From Oceanobacillus salinisoli (lineage in GTDB: Bacteria; Bacillota; Bacilli; Bacillales; Amphibacillaceae): a DNA stretch of 64,000 nt. The notes under the pieces are model-generated. The model was not told where the DNA came from. It searched no databases and saw only the letters and a program-made list of their open reading frames with translations. The first letter of the stretch is position 1. Every line of letters starts with the position of its first letter. Of this stretch, positions 39,275-49,004 are shown piece after piece. Position numbers and translations under genes: made by a program. The DNA is taken from assembly GCF_009733865.1 (NCBI RefSeq), contig NZ_WOFB01000020.1:1-64000 (forward strand), in the 5' to 3' direction.

Positions 39275-39594
39275 AGGATGTTCAAAAAGTCCGGTGAAAA
39301 TTACACATCGACAGGTCTACTAAAACCGCCCACGTCCTTGAAAAAGAAAAGCACTTTTTCTGCGTGCGATGTACCGCTGACAAAGTGTTCCTTGTCCTGT
39401 GGGCAACGTAGAAGTCACCACAACACGCTCGGATCCCGCTAGTCAAAGCTTCGCCGCCTCGAACTTTAAGGCGCATAGGACGTACTAGTGTCAGCGCCCG
39501 CAACAAATGTTTTCGGTGGGACGAGTAACCGCAGTCCCAGGACGTTGCGATCTTAGCTGACCGGTCCTTTTCATCCTCCTTTTTGAATAAGCAC
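39275..39594. repeat. Family A repeat, copy A3 (interrupted)
   Basis: Ends AGGATGTTCAAAAAGTCC and CCTTTTTGAATAAGCAC; close to A2 over its whole length, including the extra right-hand block with TGTTTTCGGTGGGACGAG. Occupies most of the 490-bp gap between greA and yrrS. Confidence 0.88.
39339..39394 (+). mobile_element. 56-bp insertion unit, copy S4
   Basis: Begins TGAAAAAGAAAAGCAC and ends GTGTTCCTTG; flanked by TCCT at 39335-39338 and 39395-39398. Differs from S3 only in the segment after GCGATGTA. Confidence 0.85.
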
Positions 39595-39601
39595 TTATAT
39601 T

Positions 39602-39631
39602 AAAAAAGCAGGAGTGATTAGCTCCCACTTT
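39602..39631 (-). terminator. Terminator of greA
   Basis: Eight-base stem with two G-T pairs (AGCAGGAG / CTCCCACT on plus) and a run of six T on the minus strand, just past the greA stop. Confidence 0.65.
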
Positions 39632-39638
39632 GTTCAAT

Positions 39639-40115
39639 CTATTCGACTTTTTTTATCTTCACTTGTATGTCTCCACCAGGAGTTGTTACTGTCACTTCAG
39701 AACCAACTTCTTGCCCGAGCAAGCTTTTTGCCATTGGAGAATCATTGGAGATTTTTCCTTCAAAAGGATCTGCTTCGGCACTACCAACGATTGTATACGT
39801 TTCTTCGTCGCCATCTGGAAGTTCGATAAACGTAACGGATTTCCCGAGGGAAACAATATTAGCATTTTCTTCATCATTTTCTATAATAACCGCATTACGA
39901 ATCATTTTTTCTACTTGGGTAATTCGCTGCTCTACAAAAGCTTGCTCATCTTTCGCTGCATCATATTCAGAGTTCTCAGACAGGTCACCAAAATCACGAG
40001 CAATTTTAATACGCTCTACAACTTCCTGTCTGCGATCTGTTTTTAGATATTGCAGTTCTTTTTCTAGTTTTTCTTTCCCCTCTTTTGTCATATAATAACT
40101 TTTCTCTACAGCCAT
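39639..40115 (-). CDS. greA: Transcript cleavage factor GreA
   Basis: A 158-residue factor that enters the RNA polymerase secondary channel and stimulates cleavage of backtracked RNA. The N-terminal coiled coil (about 10-75) has [20 protein letters not shown] with the acidic tip, and the C-terminal FKBP-like domain ends [14 protein letters not shown] at 40115 with AAAGGAG upstream is preferred over the nine-codon longer frame. Follows udk. Confidence 0.97.
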   Translation of the reverse strand: MAVEKSYYMTKEGKEKLEKELQYLKTDRRQEVVERIKIARDFGDLSENSEYDAAKDEQAFVEQRITQVEKMIRNAVIIENDEENANIVSLGKSVTFIELPDGDEETYTIVGSAEADPFEGKISNDSPMAKSLLGQEVGSEVTVTTPGGDIQVKIKKVE

Positions 40116-40228
40116 TAAAAACACTCCTTTTACACTATACATATCAAATGAGCGTTTACATAACGCTCGAGTTTAATAACAGTTATAAAATATGCTAATC
40201 ATTACTATGGCAGACTTTAAATAAATAA

Positions 40229-40879
40229 TCAAGAAATTTCCTCATCATTTTCATGCTTTTTTGATAATATGCTTTCAACTTTTGATGCCATTATGTCTAT
40301 AGCAACATGGTTTTCGCCACCTTCTGGAATAATAATATCAGCATATCTCTTGGTGGGTTCAATAAATTGCAAATGTGACGGCCTAACTTCATGCAAATAT
40401 TGATCAATAACGGAATCCAGTGTTCGACCGCGCTCTTTTATATCCCTTTGTAATCTTCTAATAATCCGAATATCTGCATCCGTATCAACAAATACCTTGA
40501 TGTCCATCAGATCAACAAGTCGTGGATCTTCTAAAATCAGAATCCCTTCTAGAATAATAACATCCTTTGGTTCCACTGTAATTACTTCATCAGAACGGGT
40601 ATGTACTTTATAATCATACACCGGTTTATTAATTGGTTTATTGTTCAATAAATCATGAAGGTGTTTCATTAATAAGTCATTATCAAATGCTAGTGGGTGA
40701 TCATAATTGGTATTTAATCTTTCTTCAAAAGGAAGATGACTTTGATCTTTATAATAATAGTCCTGTTCAATAACAAGAATAGTTTTATCGGTAAAACGTT
40801 GGCAAATGGAACGGGTAACAGAAGTTTTGCCGCTTCCGCTGCCTCCAGCAACACCAATTACTACAGGCTTTCCTTTCAT
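40229..40879 (-). CDS. udk: Uridine kinase Udk
   Basis: A 216-residue P-loop kinase phosphorylating uridine and cytidine for pyrimidine salvage. Walker [14 protein letters not shown] (residue 8), YDHPLAFD (about 58) and [13 protein letters not shown] (lid, about 150). ATG at 40879 with AAAGGAG eight bases upstream. In Bacillus subtilis two U32 peptidase-like genes (yrrN, yrrO) stand between this gene and trmR; they are absent here. Confidence 0.96.
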   Translation of the reverse strand: MKGKPVVIGVAGGSGSGKTSVTRSICQRFTDKTILVIEQDYYYKDQSHLPFEERLNTNYDHPLAFDNDLLMKHLHDLLNNKPINKPVYDYKVHTRSDEVITVEPKDVIILEGILILEDPRLVDLMDIKVFVDTDADIRIIRRLQRDIKERGRTLDSVIDQYLHEVRPSHLQFIEPTKRYADIIIPEGGENHVAIDIMASKVESILSKKHENDEEIS

Positions 40880-40893
40880 TAGGTATACTCCTT

Positions 40894-41535
40894 TCATGTC
40901 TTGTAGCTTAAAGCAACTCCATCACCAACAGGTATGATAGAGGTTGTAAAATCAGAATGACTCATTAGGAAATCATTGTAATTTTTAATTTTGTCTACCA
41001 TATTCCGGTATTTTTTAGGACTGGATTCAGGATTGGCTACATACCCTCTAAATAATACATTGTCTGTAATAATTAATCCATTATTAGATAGCAATGGCAC
41101 AGAAAGTTCAAAAAATCGTTTATACTGACCCTTTGCTGCGTCTATAAATATCAAATCAAAGGGATCTGCAGTATTTTGCAGTTTACTTATTTCTTCTAAT
41201 GCATCTCCATATATAACGTCTATGTGATGCTGCTTGTTTAGACGCTGAATATTATCTAATGCCTGCTGGTAACGCACTTCATCCCTTTCTATTGTTACAA
41301 TAGATGTATTTGGATTTGCTTCGAGCATCCGAAGAGCAGAATATCCAATTGCCGTTCCAATCTCCAATATTCTTTTTGGTTTGCTGATGCGAATAATTTG
41401 CATAACAAAATGCATACTAACACTTTCCATAATAGGTACATGATCTGTTTTTGCCTGCTCTTCTAATTCTTTTACCCATTCTCCTTTTGGAGGGTGTGTT
41501 TGATTTAAATAATAGCGCAGTTGCTCATCTAACAT
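40894..41535 (-). CDS. trmR: tRNA 5-hydroxyuridine O-methyltransferase TrmR
   Basis: A 213-residue class I O-methyltransferase of the YrrM family, which methylates 5-hydroxyuridine at the tRNA wobble position to 5-methoxyuridine. Motif [16 protein letters not shown] (about 64), [18 protein letters not shown] (metal-binding Asp, about 130) and [15 protein letters not shown] (about 155). Overlaps or abuts udk and follows mltG by about 120 bp. Confidence 0.88.
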   Translation of the reverse strand: MLDEQLRYYLNQTHPPKGEWVKELEEQAKTDHVPIMESVSMHFVMQIIRISKPKRILEIGTAIGYSALRMLEANPNTSIVTIERDEVRYQQALDNIQRLNKQHHIDVIYGDALEEISKLQNTADPFDLIFIDAAKGQYKRFFELSVPLLSNNGLIITDNVLFRGYVANPESSPKKYRNMVDKIKNYNDFLMSHSDFTTSIIPVGDGVALSYKT

Positions 41536-41656
41536 GCTTATGCCTCATTTCTGTATACATTGCTACTTATGCTTAAGAGGTAAAATAAAACCCGCATTCA
41601 TAAAAACAGAAGAGAAATATGAATATCGCTCATATTTCCCATGTGTTTTCCTGTTC

Positions 41657-42772
41657 TTAATTCAAGTATTTCTCTCGATTTCGATTATGTTCTTCGTTAG
41701 TTTCCGCGTAGTGAATTTGTCCTTCACTATCATGCAGAAAGAATAAATAGTTAGAGTCCTCTGGGTTTAACACCGCTTCTAAAGAACTTTCCGAGAAATT
41801 CGCTATAGGACCAATTGGTAACCCCTTAATATAGTATGTGTTATAAGGTGATTCAGTTTCTAAATGCTCATATAACGTTGTTTCTAAATGTTCCCCGACT
41901 GCGTAGGCAACGGTAGGGTCTGTTTCTAAACGCATATCTTTTTCCAGACGATTATAAAACACTCCTGCAATTTCCTTTCTCTGTTCTTCTTTGCTGGCCT
42001 CTTTCTCAACTAATGATGCAAATGTTATTACTTCATGCAGAGTGAGTTCATGATTGGATATTTCATCCAGATATGGAGTAACTACTTTTTGTGTTTGAAG
42101 AAGCATTTGTTCAATAATGGATTGAATAGTCGGTTCTTCTTCATAAAAATCATAAGTGGCAGCAAACAAATATCCTTCTAAAGGGGTTACTATATCTTCA
42201 TGTAATATTTCCTCAGATAATATGGAATATTTATTAATCAATTCCTCGATATATTGTTTATCATTTACTACTTCCAAAAATTCTTCTTTTTTAAAATGGA
42301 GCTGTTCTGCATATATTTCGGCAATTTCTTCTATGTTTTTCCCCTCAGGAATCGTTACCGTAAATAATGGTTCCTGCATCATCTTTCCTGTTTTCAGATT
42401 CTCGGTAATCTCTTCTAATGTCATCGATGGAGTAAACGTATAATTTCCTGCTTGAAACTCTGTTTCATTATTGAGTTTTATGTAAAACCGATAAATAAAT
42501 GCGTTTTTAATTACCCCATTTTCTTCAAGAATATTAGCAATCGTTGAAGACGATGATCCAAGTGGTATCTCTACAAATATTTCTTCATTACTGGTTGGAT
42601 CAACAGGTTCTAGAGCTGATTTTATATACATATATCCGGATATACCACCAATCACTAATATTAATAAAAGTGCTAATATGATCACAGATACTATTTTTCT
42701 CACTCTACTAGCCTCTTCACTTCTTGCGATGAGGTTGTCCTTAAATTTTCCCGTATTTTTCTTTTTGGACAT
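41657..42772 (-). CDS. mltG: Endolytic murein transglycosylase MltG
   Basis: A 371-residue YceG-like lytic transglycosylase that cuts nascent glycan strands. Short cytoplasmic basic tail, one membrane segment (about 28-50), a LysM-like subdomain, then the catalytic domain with ITFASLVEKEASKEEQRKE (catalytic Glu), FYNRLEKDMRLETDPTV and SPYNTYYIKGLPIGPIANF. ATG at 42772 with GGGGGAG upstream; the longer frame adds a poor N-terminus. Confidence 0.94.
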   Translation of the reverse strand: MSKKKNTGKFKDNLIARSEEASRVRKIVSVIILALLLILVIGGISGYMYIKSALEPVDPTSNEEIFVEIPLGSSSSTIANILEENGVIKNAFIYRFYIKLNNETEFQAGNYTFTPSMTLEEITENLKTGKMMQEPLFTVTIPEGKNIEEIAEIYAEQLHFKKEEFLEVVNDKQYIEELINKYSILSEEILHEDIVTPLEGYLFAATYDFYEEEPTIQSIIEQMLLQTQKVVTPYLDEISNHELTLHEVITFASLVEKEASKEEQRKEIAGVFYNRLEKDMRLETDPTVAYAVGEHLETTLYEHLETESPYNTYYIKGLPIGPIANFSESSLEAVLNPEDSNYLFFLHDSEGQIHYAETNEEHNRNREKYLN

Positions 42773-42968
42773 TCGGTCTCCCCCTCTCATTCGATTTATT
42801 ATACTAAAAAAGTGCAATAATATCCATAATTTTTATGTAAGATTACATGCAACTGCACCGTGTTTAGGGGGAAAAATTTTTAACGACCAGCTTTTACCCA
42901 GGCTATTACTTTTAAACATCGCAGTTGATAAAAACTGCAAACTAACTTGAGATAATATTGGTGCTACA

Positions 42969-43156
42969 CCTACCGCTACGGAAATACACTCCGCGCACCC
43001 TAGGGCGGCTGGTGAGCCTCCTCATGCTGTCTTCTTTAGGGGTCTCACCGATGCCACTTTTCCCGCAGGACAAGGAAGGCTTCGGCAGCGTTACATCGCA
43101 CGCAGAAAAAGCGCTTTTCTTTTTCAAGGATTCTCCGTTTATTTTCCTCCGCTGGT
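42969..43156 (-). repeat. Family B repeat, copy B3 (interrupted, inverted)
   Basis: Reverse orientation relative to B1, B2 and B4: starts CTACCGCTACGGAAATACAC and ends TTTTCCTCCGCTGGTTTTA. Interrupted by the 56-bp unit at 43071 and joined directly to module D2. Confidence 0.87.
43071..43126 (-). mobile_element. 56-bp insertion unit, copy S5
   Basis: Reverse complement begins TGAAAAAGAAAAGCGC and ends CCTTCCTTG; nearly identical to S2. Flanked by AGGA at 43067-43070 and 43127-43130. Confidence 0.85.
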
Positions 43157-43249
43157 TTTAGGTCATGCCCACGAACCGTAAGTATTCTGCCGGAGCGAAT
43201 AAAGTCCGCTATCATCATTAGAACAAGCGAGAGCATCACCATAGGAATT
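43157..43249 (-). repeat. Repeat module D, copy D2
   Basis: Reverse of D1 with a 7-bp longer left part. Contains GGTCATGCCCACGAACCG and CCGGAGCGAA. The joint with B3 is seamless, as is the joint of D1 with C1. Confidence 0.8.
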
Positions 43250-43351
43250 TTCATTAGTAAGGAGTTATATTTTTAGTCAAAAACAGTTTTAATCTTTTTC
43301 GTAGGGAAGAGTCGGCCGCAAAAAGATAACTCTGATTAATTCTTTACTTTT

Positions 43352-43395
43352 GCCGGGGTAATGCAGTCATAGTCCCAATCTTTTTGATAACAGCC
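43352..43395 (+). repeat. Small repeat E, copy E2
   Basis: TAGTCCCAATCTTTTTGATAACAGCC corresponds to the tail of E1 (shared core GTCCCAATCTTTTT and AACAGCC); the left arm is weaker. With B3, S5 and D2 it fills the 664-bp gap between yrzB and mltG. Confidence 0.5.
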
Positions 43396-43397
43396 TA

Positions 43398-43430
43398 AAT
43401 AAAAACTGATGCCGGCTATCGACATCAGTT
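43398..43430 (-). terminator. Terminator of ireB-ruvX-yrzB
   Basis: Stem AACTGATG (43404-43411) and CATCAGTT (43423-43430) followed by T residues on the minus strand, 6 bp past the yrzB stop. Confidence 0.85.
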
Positions 43431-43436
43431 ACATGG

Positions 43437-43718
43437 TTATTCTACTAATTCTTCGTCTGACAATGTATTTAACATTTCTTCCACCATATCCCATTCTTCA
43501 TCAGATTCAATTGGGAATAAGGTTAAATCCTCTTTTTCCGTTTCTTCATAACGGAAAGCATAAACTTCGACTTCTTCATCTTCCGCTTGCTCAACAGGAA
43601 CTACAGCAATATAGGAATCGCCCGTTTCGTCCACATCAAAGGTAAATAAGACTTCGAATAAATTTTCCTCGCCATTCTCATCTGGAACGATGATACGTTC
43701 TTTCTTCTCAAGTGGCAC
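43437..43718 (-). CDS. yrzB: DUF1292 protein YrzB
   Basis: A 93-residue acidic protein of the DUF1292/YrzB family; pattern IIVPDENGEENLFEVLFTFD and EVEVYAFRYEE are typical. Function unknown. Last gene of ireB-ruvX-yrzB, 16 bp after ruvX; GTG start with GAGGTG upstream. Confidence 0.92.
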   Translation of the reverse strand: MPLEKKERIIVPDENGEENLFEVLFTFDVDETGDSYIAVVPVEQAEDEEVEVYAFRYEETEKEDLTLFPIESDEEWDMVEEMLNTLSDEELVE

Positions 43719-43734
43719 ACCTTCACCTCATTTA

Positions 43735-44148
43735 TTATTTTTGGTCTAAATAGCCTTGCAGAATCATGACTGCAGCCATTTTGTCTATTACTTTCTTGCG
43801 TTTTTTTCGGCTCATATCTGCTTCAAGTAATACCCTTTCAGCAGCCATCGTTGTAAGCCTTTCATCCCAAAGTACTGTTGGAATACCATAGTTTTCTTCG
43901 ATATGCTTTGCGAATCTTTGACACGCTTCTCCCCGTTCACCAATGGTACCATTCATATTTTTGGGAAGTCCTACTATAGCTTTGCCAATTTCATGCTCTT
44001 TTATTATTTTTGATAGTTCTTCATCTGCTGAGGTTATATCAGTTTCATCCCAATAAACTGTTGTTAATCCTTGTGCTGTCCAGCCGAATGCATCACTGAT
44101 TGCAACCCCAATGGTCTTGGAGCCAACATCAAATCCAATAATCTTCAT
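43735..44148 (-). CDS. ruvX: Holliday-junction-resolvase-like RNase YqgF/RuvX
   Basis: A 137-residue RNase H-fold nuclease; family members process the 5' end of pre-16S r[18 protein letters not shown] (catalytic Asp, residue 5), [15 protein letters not shown] (about 58) and WDERLTT (about 93) are conserved. Directly abuts ireB upstream. Confidence 0.95.
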   Translation of the reverse strand: MKIIGFDVGSKTIGVAISDAFGWTAQGLTTVYWDETDITSADEELSKIIKEHEIGKAIVGLPKNMNGTIGERGEACQRFAKHIEENYGIPTVLWDERLTTMAAERVLLEADMSRKKRKKVIDKMAAVMILQGYLDQK

Positions 44149-44415
44149 TTAATCTGCCTTTTGCTGTTCTAAGTAATATTTTACTAACTCTTCTATTACT
44201 TCATCCCGCTCTACCTTACGTATTAAATTTCTTGCGTCATTATGCCGTGGGATATAAGCTGGATCACCAGATAATAAATATCCAACAATTTGATTAATAG
44301 GATTATACCCTTTTTCTTTTAAGGCACTATGAACCGTAAAAAGGATTTCTTTAATGTCCTGGTCATAAGGTTCCTCCGAAAAGTTAAATTTCATTGTTTT
44401 GTCCATTGAACTCAT
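44149..44415 (-). CDS. yrzL: IreB family regulatory phosphoprotein
   Basis: An 88-residue protein of the UPF0297/IreB family: [33 protein letters not shown] and [19 protein letters not shown] are highly conserved. In Enterococcus IreB is a target of the Ser/Thr kinase IreK; phosphorylated Thr residues lie in the N-terminal part. First gene of the ireB-ruvX-yrzB operon, next to alaS as in most Bacilli. An ATG three codons in is an alternative start. Confidence 0.93.
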   Translation of the reverse strand: MSSMDKTMKFNFSEEPYDQDIKEILFTVHSALKEKGYNPINQIVGYLLSGDPAYIPRHNDARNLIRKVERDEVIEELVKYYLEQQKAD

Positions 44416-44761
44416 TTAGACACCCCGTTCTTAAAAACTTGGCTACCACTATTTTTGCAATAACCTTTGACACATATGCATAAAGGAATTTTATATTTTC
44501 CAATTTGCTTTGAAAAACTACCACTGTATTTCTTTGATAAAATACTAAAATAATGTCGAAATCTTTATCTATCATCATTTTAACATGTAAGTATCATAAA
44601 GTGAAACAAGGAAATACATATATTAAATTGAAGATAAAGTGAATTTCAAATTGTAGGAGCATCCTTTCCTGCGAATTGCCAAATGAACAAATTAGCTGTT
44701 TACTGGTTGTAATCCCTACTTATCGGTTAAATTAGTCCTTACAGCCAGTTCATTAAGTGAG
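44416..44761. other. Gap between alaS terminator and ireB
   Basis: About 346 bp, AT-rich, with no ORF, repeat module or RNA structure that I recognise; presumably the promoter region of ireB at its left end. Confidence 0.4.
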
Positions 44762-44796
44762 GAAAACTTCGACAGTCACCTGTGGTAACTGTCGAA
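44762..44796 (-). terminator. Terminator of alaS
   Basis: Thirteen-base stem TTCGACAGTCACC (44768-44780) and GGTAACTGTCGAA (44784-44796) with one G-T pair, then TTTTCC on the minus strand. Confidence 0.8.
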
Positions 44797-44851
44797 ATAT
44801 CTCATTATATACAGATATGATTATTATCTCATTATCTAAGAAAATCATGTA

Positions 44852-47491
44852 TTACTTTAAAATTTCCAGCACATAATCCTTAGCATATTGGATTGCCTCA
44901 GATATTTTATCAGGATTTTTTCCACCAGCCTGCGCCATATCCGGACGGCCTCCACCGCCTCCACCACAAATTTGTGCTGCTTGCTTAATCAGTTTACCTG
45001 CATGGAAACCTTTCTCTACCAAATCTTTGGATACACCAGATGCCAGCTGTACTTTTCCATCTTTTTCGGTTGCAAGCAGGACAATACCTGAATCCAGTTT
45101 TTGTTTTAAATCATCTATCATATTTCTTAACTGGTTCATATCTTTTACTTGGACTTGCTGAGCTAGTAAGGATATTCCCTCTATTGTTTCCACTTGGTCC
45201 AGTATAGATGAACTTTCTGCGTTAGCCAATTTAGCACTTAATGATTCATTTTCTTTCTGTAGCTGTTTAATTTCCTGGAACAGGCTTTCAATTCGTTCAG
45301 GAAGATTTTCTTCTGTTGATTTTACTAACTGTGCAGATGTTTGAAGTACATTTAATTTATCACTCAAGTATTTATAGGCATATTTACTTGTTACTGCCTC
45401 AATTCTTCGGGTTCCCGCACCGATTCCACTTTCAGATACGAGCTTAAATAGACCAATATCAGAAGTGTTTTTTACATGACAGCCACCGCAAAGTTCCAAA
45501 CTGTACTCCCCTATTTGTACTATGCGCACGATATCTCCGTACTTCTCTCCAAATAGTGCCATTGCTCCCATTTCTTTTGCTTCCTGCAATTTCTTAAGAT
45601 CCACTTCTACAGGAAGTGCCTCCCAGATTTTTTCATTAACAATCTGTTCAATTTTTTCAAGCTCATCCTGTGATACAGGATTAAAGTGAGAGAAGTCAAA
45701 ACGCAGCCTCTCGGGAGTAACAAGGGAACCAGCCTGATTTACATGGCTTCCAAGCACATCTTTTAGTGCTTGATGCAATAAGTGAGTACCGGTATGGTTT
45801 TTAATAATTGACTGACGAAATTCTTTGGAAACCATTGCTTTTACTTGTTCATTGGTTTGAAGTTCGCCATCTTTTACAACAATACGGTGAATGTGCTGTC
45901 CCTTCGGTGATTTTTGGACATCTTCTACAAATGCGGATGCTGTTTCGGTATAAATCCAACCATTATCTGCAACCTGTCCACCGCTTTCCGCGTAAAACGG
46001 TGTTCTATTTAAGAAGACATATACTGTATCTCCGGTTTTAGCACGATTTACGATTGAGTTTCCATCAAAAATCGCTTCAATCTTCGTTTCAGTTTCCAAT
46101 TGCTCATACCCAGCAAACTCACTATCCACTTCGATTTCACTTAGAATGGTATCCTGTACTTGCATGGAATCGACTTTTTGTCTGGAACTTCTAGCACGAT
46201 TTCTCTGTTTTTCCATTTCTCTATGATAACCAGTTTCATCAACAGAAAAGCCTTGCTGTTCTACATATTCCTCGGTTAATTCCTTAGGAAAGCCATACGT
46301 ATCATACAAGCGAAAAACTTCTTCCCCTGGGAATACCGCACTACCTTTAGCTTTTTCCTTTTCTATAATGGAAGTTAATATTTCCAGGCCATCATTTAAT
46401 GTTTCATGGAATCGTTCTTCTTCGACCTTTACCACGGATTCAATTAATTCCTGTTGTTTTAATACTTCTGGATAGAAATCTTTCATAATTTCTCCAACCG
46501 TTTCCACCAACTCATACATAAACGGTTTGTGAATGCCAATCTCTTTAGCAAATCGGACTGCCCTGCGAAGTAATCGTCTTAATACATAGCCCCTGCCTTC
46601 ATTAGATGGAAGTGCCCCGTCTCCAATTGCAAAGCTTACAGTTCGAATATGGTCTGCAATCACTTTAAATGCTGTATCACCTTCCACTGACTTCCCGTAA
46701 GCCGTTGATGCAAGTTTTTCCGTTTTGCGGATAATTGGCATAAATAAATCTGTTTCAAAATTAGTTGGCGTATTCTGGATGACAGAAACGATACGCTCCA
46801 GTCCCATTCCAGTATCAATGTTTTTCTTAGGAAGCGGTGTATACGTATCATCAGGATTATGATTAAACTGTGAGAATACTAAATTCCAAATTTCCAAATA
46901 ACGACTATTTTCGCCCCCCGGATATAGTTCTGGATCATTCGGGTCATTTCCAAATTCCTCTCCACGGTCATAGAAAATTTCTGTATTTGGCCCACTTGGT
47001 CCTTCCCCAATATCCCAGAAATTCTCCTCTAAACGAATAATTCTTTCTTTTGGAATTTTAATATCATCTAGCCAAATATCATATGCTTCATCATCTTCAG
47101 GATGTACCGTAACAGATAATAGTTCCGGGTTTAGACTCAGCCACTTTTCGCCTGTTAAGAATTCCCACGCCCATTCTATCGCTTCTTTTTTAAAATAATC
47201 CCCGATGGAAAAGTTGCCAAGCATCTCAAAAAATGTATGGTGTCTTGCTGTAAATCCGACATTTTCAATATCATTTGTACGAATCGATTTTTGTGCATTT
47301 ACGATTCGCGGATTTTCTGGTATCACACGTCCATCAAAATACTTCTTCAACGTAGCTACCCCACTATTAATCCATAATAATGTTGGATCATCCTTAGGAA
47401 CGAGTGATGCACTTGGTTCTACACGATGCCCTTTTTCTTTAAAGAAATCAATATACATTTGTCTTATTTCTGCCGAAGTTAACTGTTTCAT
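44852..47491 (-). CDS. alaS: Alanine-tRNA ligase
   Basis: An 879-residue class IIc synthetase. Aminoacylation domain from [17 protein letters not shown] to the [11 protein letters not shown] region; editing domain zinc motif [11 protein letters not shown] (about 563) and [13 protein letters not shown] (about 665); C-terminal DHHA1/C-Ala domain with [20 protein letters not shown] at 47491 follows GAGGAGG. Expression is controlled by the T-box upstream. Confidence 0.97.
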   Translation of the reverse strand: MKQLTSAEIRQMYIDFFKEKGHRVEPSASLVPKDDPTLLWINSGVATLKKYFDGRVIPENPRIVNAQKSIRTNDIENVGFTARHHTFFEMLGNFSIGDYFKKEAIEWAWEFLTGEKWLSLNPELLSVTVHPEDDEAYDIWLDDIKIPKERIIRLEENFWDIGEGPSGPNTEIFYDRGEEFGNDPNDPELYPGGENSRYLEIWNLVFSQFNHNPDDTYTPLPKKNIDTGMGLERIVSVIQNTPTNFETDLFMPIIRKTEKLASTAYGKSVEGDTAFKVIADHIRTVSFAIGDGALPSNEGRGYVLRRLLRRAVRFAKEIGIHKPFMYELVETVGEIMKDFYPEVLKQQELIESVVKVEEERFHETLNDGLEILTSIIEKEKAKGSAVFPGEEVFRLYDTYGFPKELTEEYVEQQGFSVDETGYHREMEKQRNRARSSRQKVDSMQVQDTILSEIEVDSEFAGYEQLETETKIEAIFDGNSIVNRAKTGDTVYVFLNRTPFYAESGGQVADNGWIYTETASAFVEDVQKSPKGQHIHRIVVKDGELQTNEQVKAMVSKEFRQSIIKNHTGTHLLHQALKDVLGSHVNQAGSLVTPERLRFDFSHFNPVSQDELEKIEQIVNEKIWEALPVEVDLKKLQEAKEMGAMALFGEKYGDIVRIVQIGEYSLELCGGCHVKNTSDIGLFKLVSESGIGAGTRRIEAVTSKYAYKYLSDKLNVLQTSAQLVKSTEENLPERIESLFQEIKQLQKENESLSAKLANAESSSILDQVETIEGISLLAQQVQVKDMNQLRNMIDDLKQKLDSGIVLLATEKDGKVQLASGVSKDLVEKGFHAGKLIKQAAQICGGGGGGRPDMAQAGGKNPDKISEAIQYAKDYVLEILK

Positions 47492-47583
47492 CAATAATCA
47501 TCCTCCTCTTTACAAAGTTGCCAGATATACTTACATTCCATGCTTCTTTCGCAAGTATCCTAGTTGTTCATTCCTTATATTTT

Positions 47584-47850
47584 CTAGTATAAACGAAAAA
47601 AATCTCCTCTCTGCATTATTGCAGGGACGAGATAGATTCGCGGTACCACCCTAATTATGAACGATCTACTATCATTCATCACTTCAATCATGTTAACGGT
47701 GTGAAACCGGCGGGTATTAACCGCACTCCAGTGTAGCTTTCCATGAACCAGTACTGGGATTTCTTCCAGCCTATGAAAATCCCTCTCTAAAAGCCTGACC
47801 TTCATGTACTTATCACTTTCAACGTTTTCTATTTTTCACTGCATATAGCT
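47584..47850 (-). promoter_or_regulatory. T-box riboswitch leader of alaS
   Basis: Minus-strand leader with the T-box core AGGGTGGTACCGCG (complement around 47639-47652) followed by an imperfect terminator stem and T run (47590-47625). Upstream is a stem I containing AGAGAGGG. GCT at the complement of 47735-47737 is the plausible alanine specifier codon, by position. Uncharged tRNA-Ala would favour the antiterminator. Confidence 0.92.
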
Positions 47851-47886
47851 TTGCTTACTTGAGTATAAAAAAAATTAAACATCTTG

Positions 47887-48960
47887 TCAACGCCTAACCG
47901 GAATAGCTAAAACATGGTTTACTATTACTTTTATAATAGATAATACTGGAACTGCCAATATCATGCCAATAACCCCAAATAATTGCCCTCCCAGTAATAA
48001 TGCAAAAATGATAGCTACCGGATGGATAGCGACACTTTTTCCGACAATGTAAGGAGACAGGAGATTTCCCTCAATAATTTGAATAACAAAAATACCAATA
48101 ATCACAAATATAACCAACTGAAGAGAATTGGTTGTCGTAAATGCTATAACGACTGCAGGAATGGCTCCTAAGATGGGACCAAAATATGGGATAATATTAG
48201 TAACACCCATAATAATCGCTAATAATAACGCGTATTCAATATGTAAAAACTTAAACACAATGAGTGCGGTTAAGCTTACAAATAAACACACGATAAGTTG
48301 ACCGCGAATATAATCTCCTAGACTGTCGTCCATAGCATGAATCATTTCACTTGATTCTTTTCGATACTTACTGGGAATAAACCGTTTCAAAAACGATTTG
48401 ATTTTATCGTAATCCTTTAGGAAGTAAAATACAAGAACAGGTATCACGGTAATAGTAATAATCATATCAAATATTTTTGTGAATCCACCCAGTAAATTGG
48501 ATAATAGGGTATCCAGCGAATTTTCGATATTAATGAAAAACTGGTCCATTCTGTCATGTACTACTTCTGGCATGAAAGATGTGTACTCATACAAACTGTA
48601 AATCAGCGTTTGATATGTTTCAATTATTTCCGGCAAGTTATTTGCCAAGTCCTGGAGCTGATGAACAATGACAGGGTAACCGCGATAAATGAGATATCCT
48701 ATACCACCAAAAAATAATAAGTAAATAAATAAAATGGCCAATCCTCTATGAATATTATAGCTATGCAGCTTTTCAATAATTGGATAGAGTAAATAGGCAA
48801 TTAAACAGGAAATTAGAAATGGCGTAAACAGCTTCCATAGAAAGGAAAAAACCTCACCATAGTATGGAAAAGTTTTTACAAGCAAATATACGAATAAAAA
48901 TAATAGGATACCGATTATAAGCCAATAAATAATAGAAGTTCGTTTTTCGTCCTGAAACAC
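47887..48960 (-). CDS. yrrI: AI-2E family transporter (YrrI-like)
   Basis: A 357-residue membrane protein with about eight helices of the AI-2 exporter/PerM superfamily (UPF0118). Conserved FSFLWKLFTPFLISCLIAYL-type N-terminal helices, the amphipathic middle (about 100-200) and C-terminal IIPYFGPILGAIPAV (about 245) with GNLLSPYIVGKSVAIHP (about 285). Substrate unknown; several relatives are Na+/H+ or other ion carriers rather than AI-2 exporters. Upstream of the alaS T-box, as in Bacillus subtilis. Confidence 0.88.
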   Translation of the reverse strand: MFQDEKRTSIIYWLIIGILLFLFVYLLVKTFPYYGEVFSFLWKLFTPFLISCLIAYLLYPIIEKLHSYNIHRGLAILFIYLLFFGGIGYLIYRGYPVIVHQLQDLANNLPEIIETYQTLIYSLYEYTSFMPEVVHDRMDQFFINIENSLDTLLSNLLGGFTKIFDMIITITVIPVLVFYFLKDYDKIKSFLKRFIPSKYRKESSEMIHAMDDSLGDYIRGQLIVCLFVSLTALIVFKFLHIEYALLLAIIMGVTNIIPYFGPILGAIPAVVIAFTTTNSLQLVIFVIIGIFVIQIIEGNLLSPYIVGKSVAIHPVAIIFALLLGGQLFGVIGMILAVPVLSIIKVIVNHVLAIPVRR

Positions 48961-49004
48961 ACCATTACCTCCCTTAGCTCTATTGATTATATAACTATGG
49001 GGGG

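Noticed and set aside
42942-43254. Three overlapping ORFs on both strands
   Set aside because: All are inside B3, S5 and D2; no binding sites.
47584-47850. tRNA gene suggested by the GGTACCGCG sequence
   Set aside because: It is the T-box core of a leader RNA; no cloverleaf forms.
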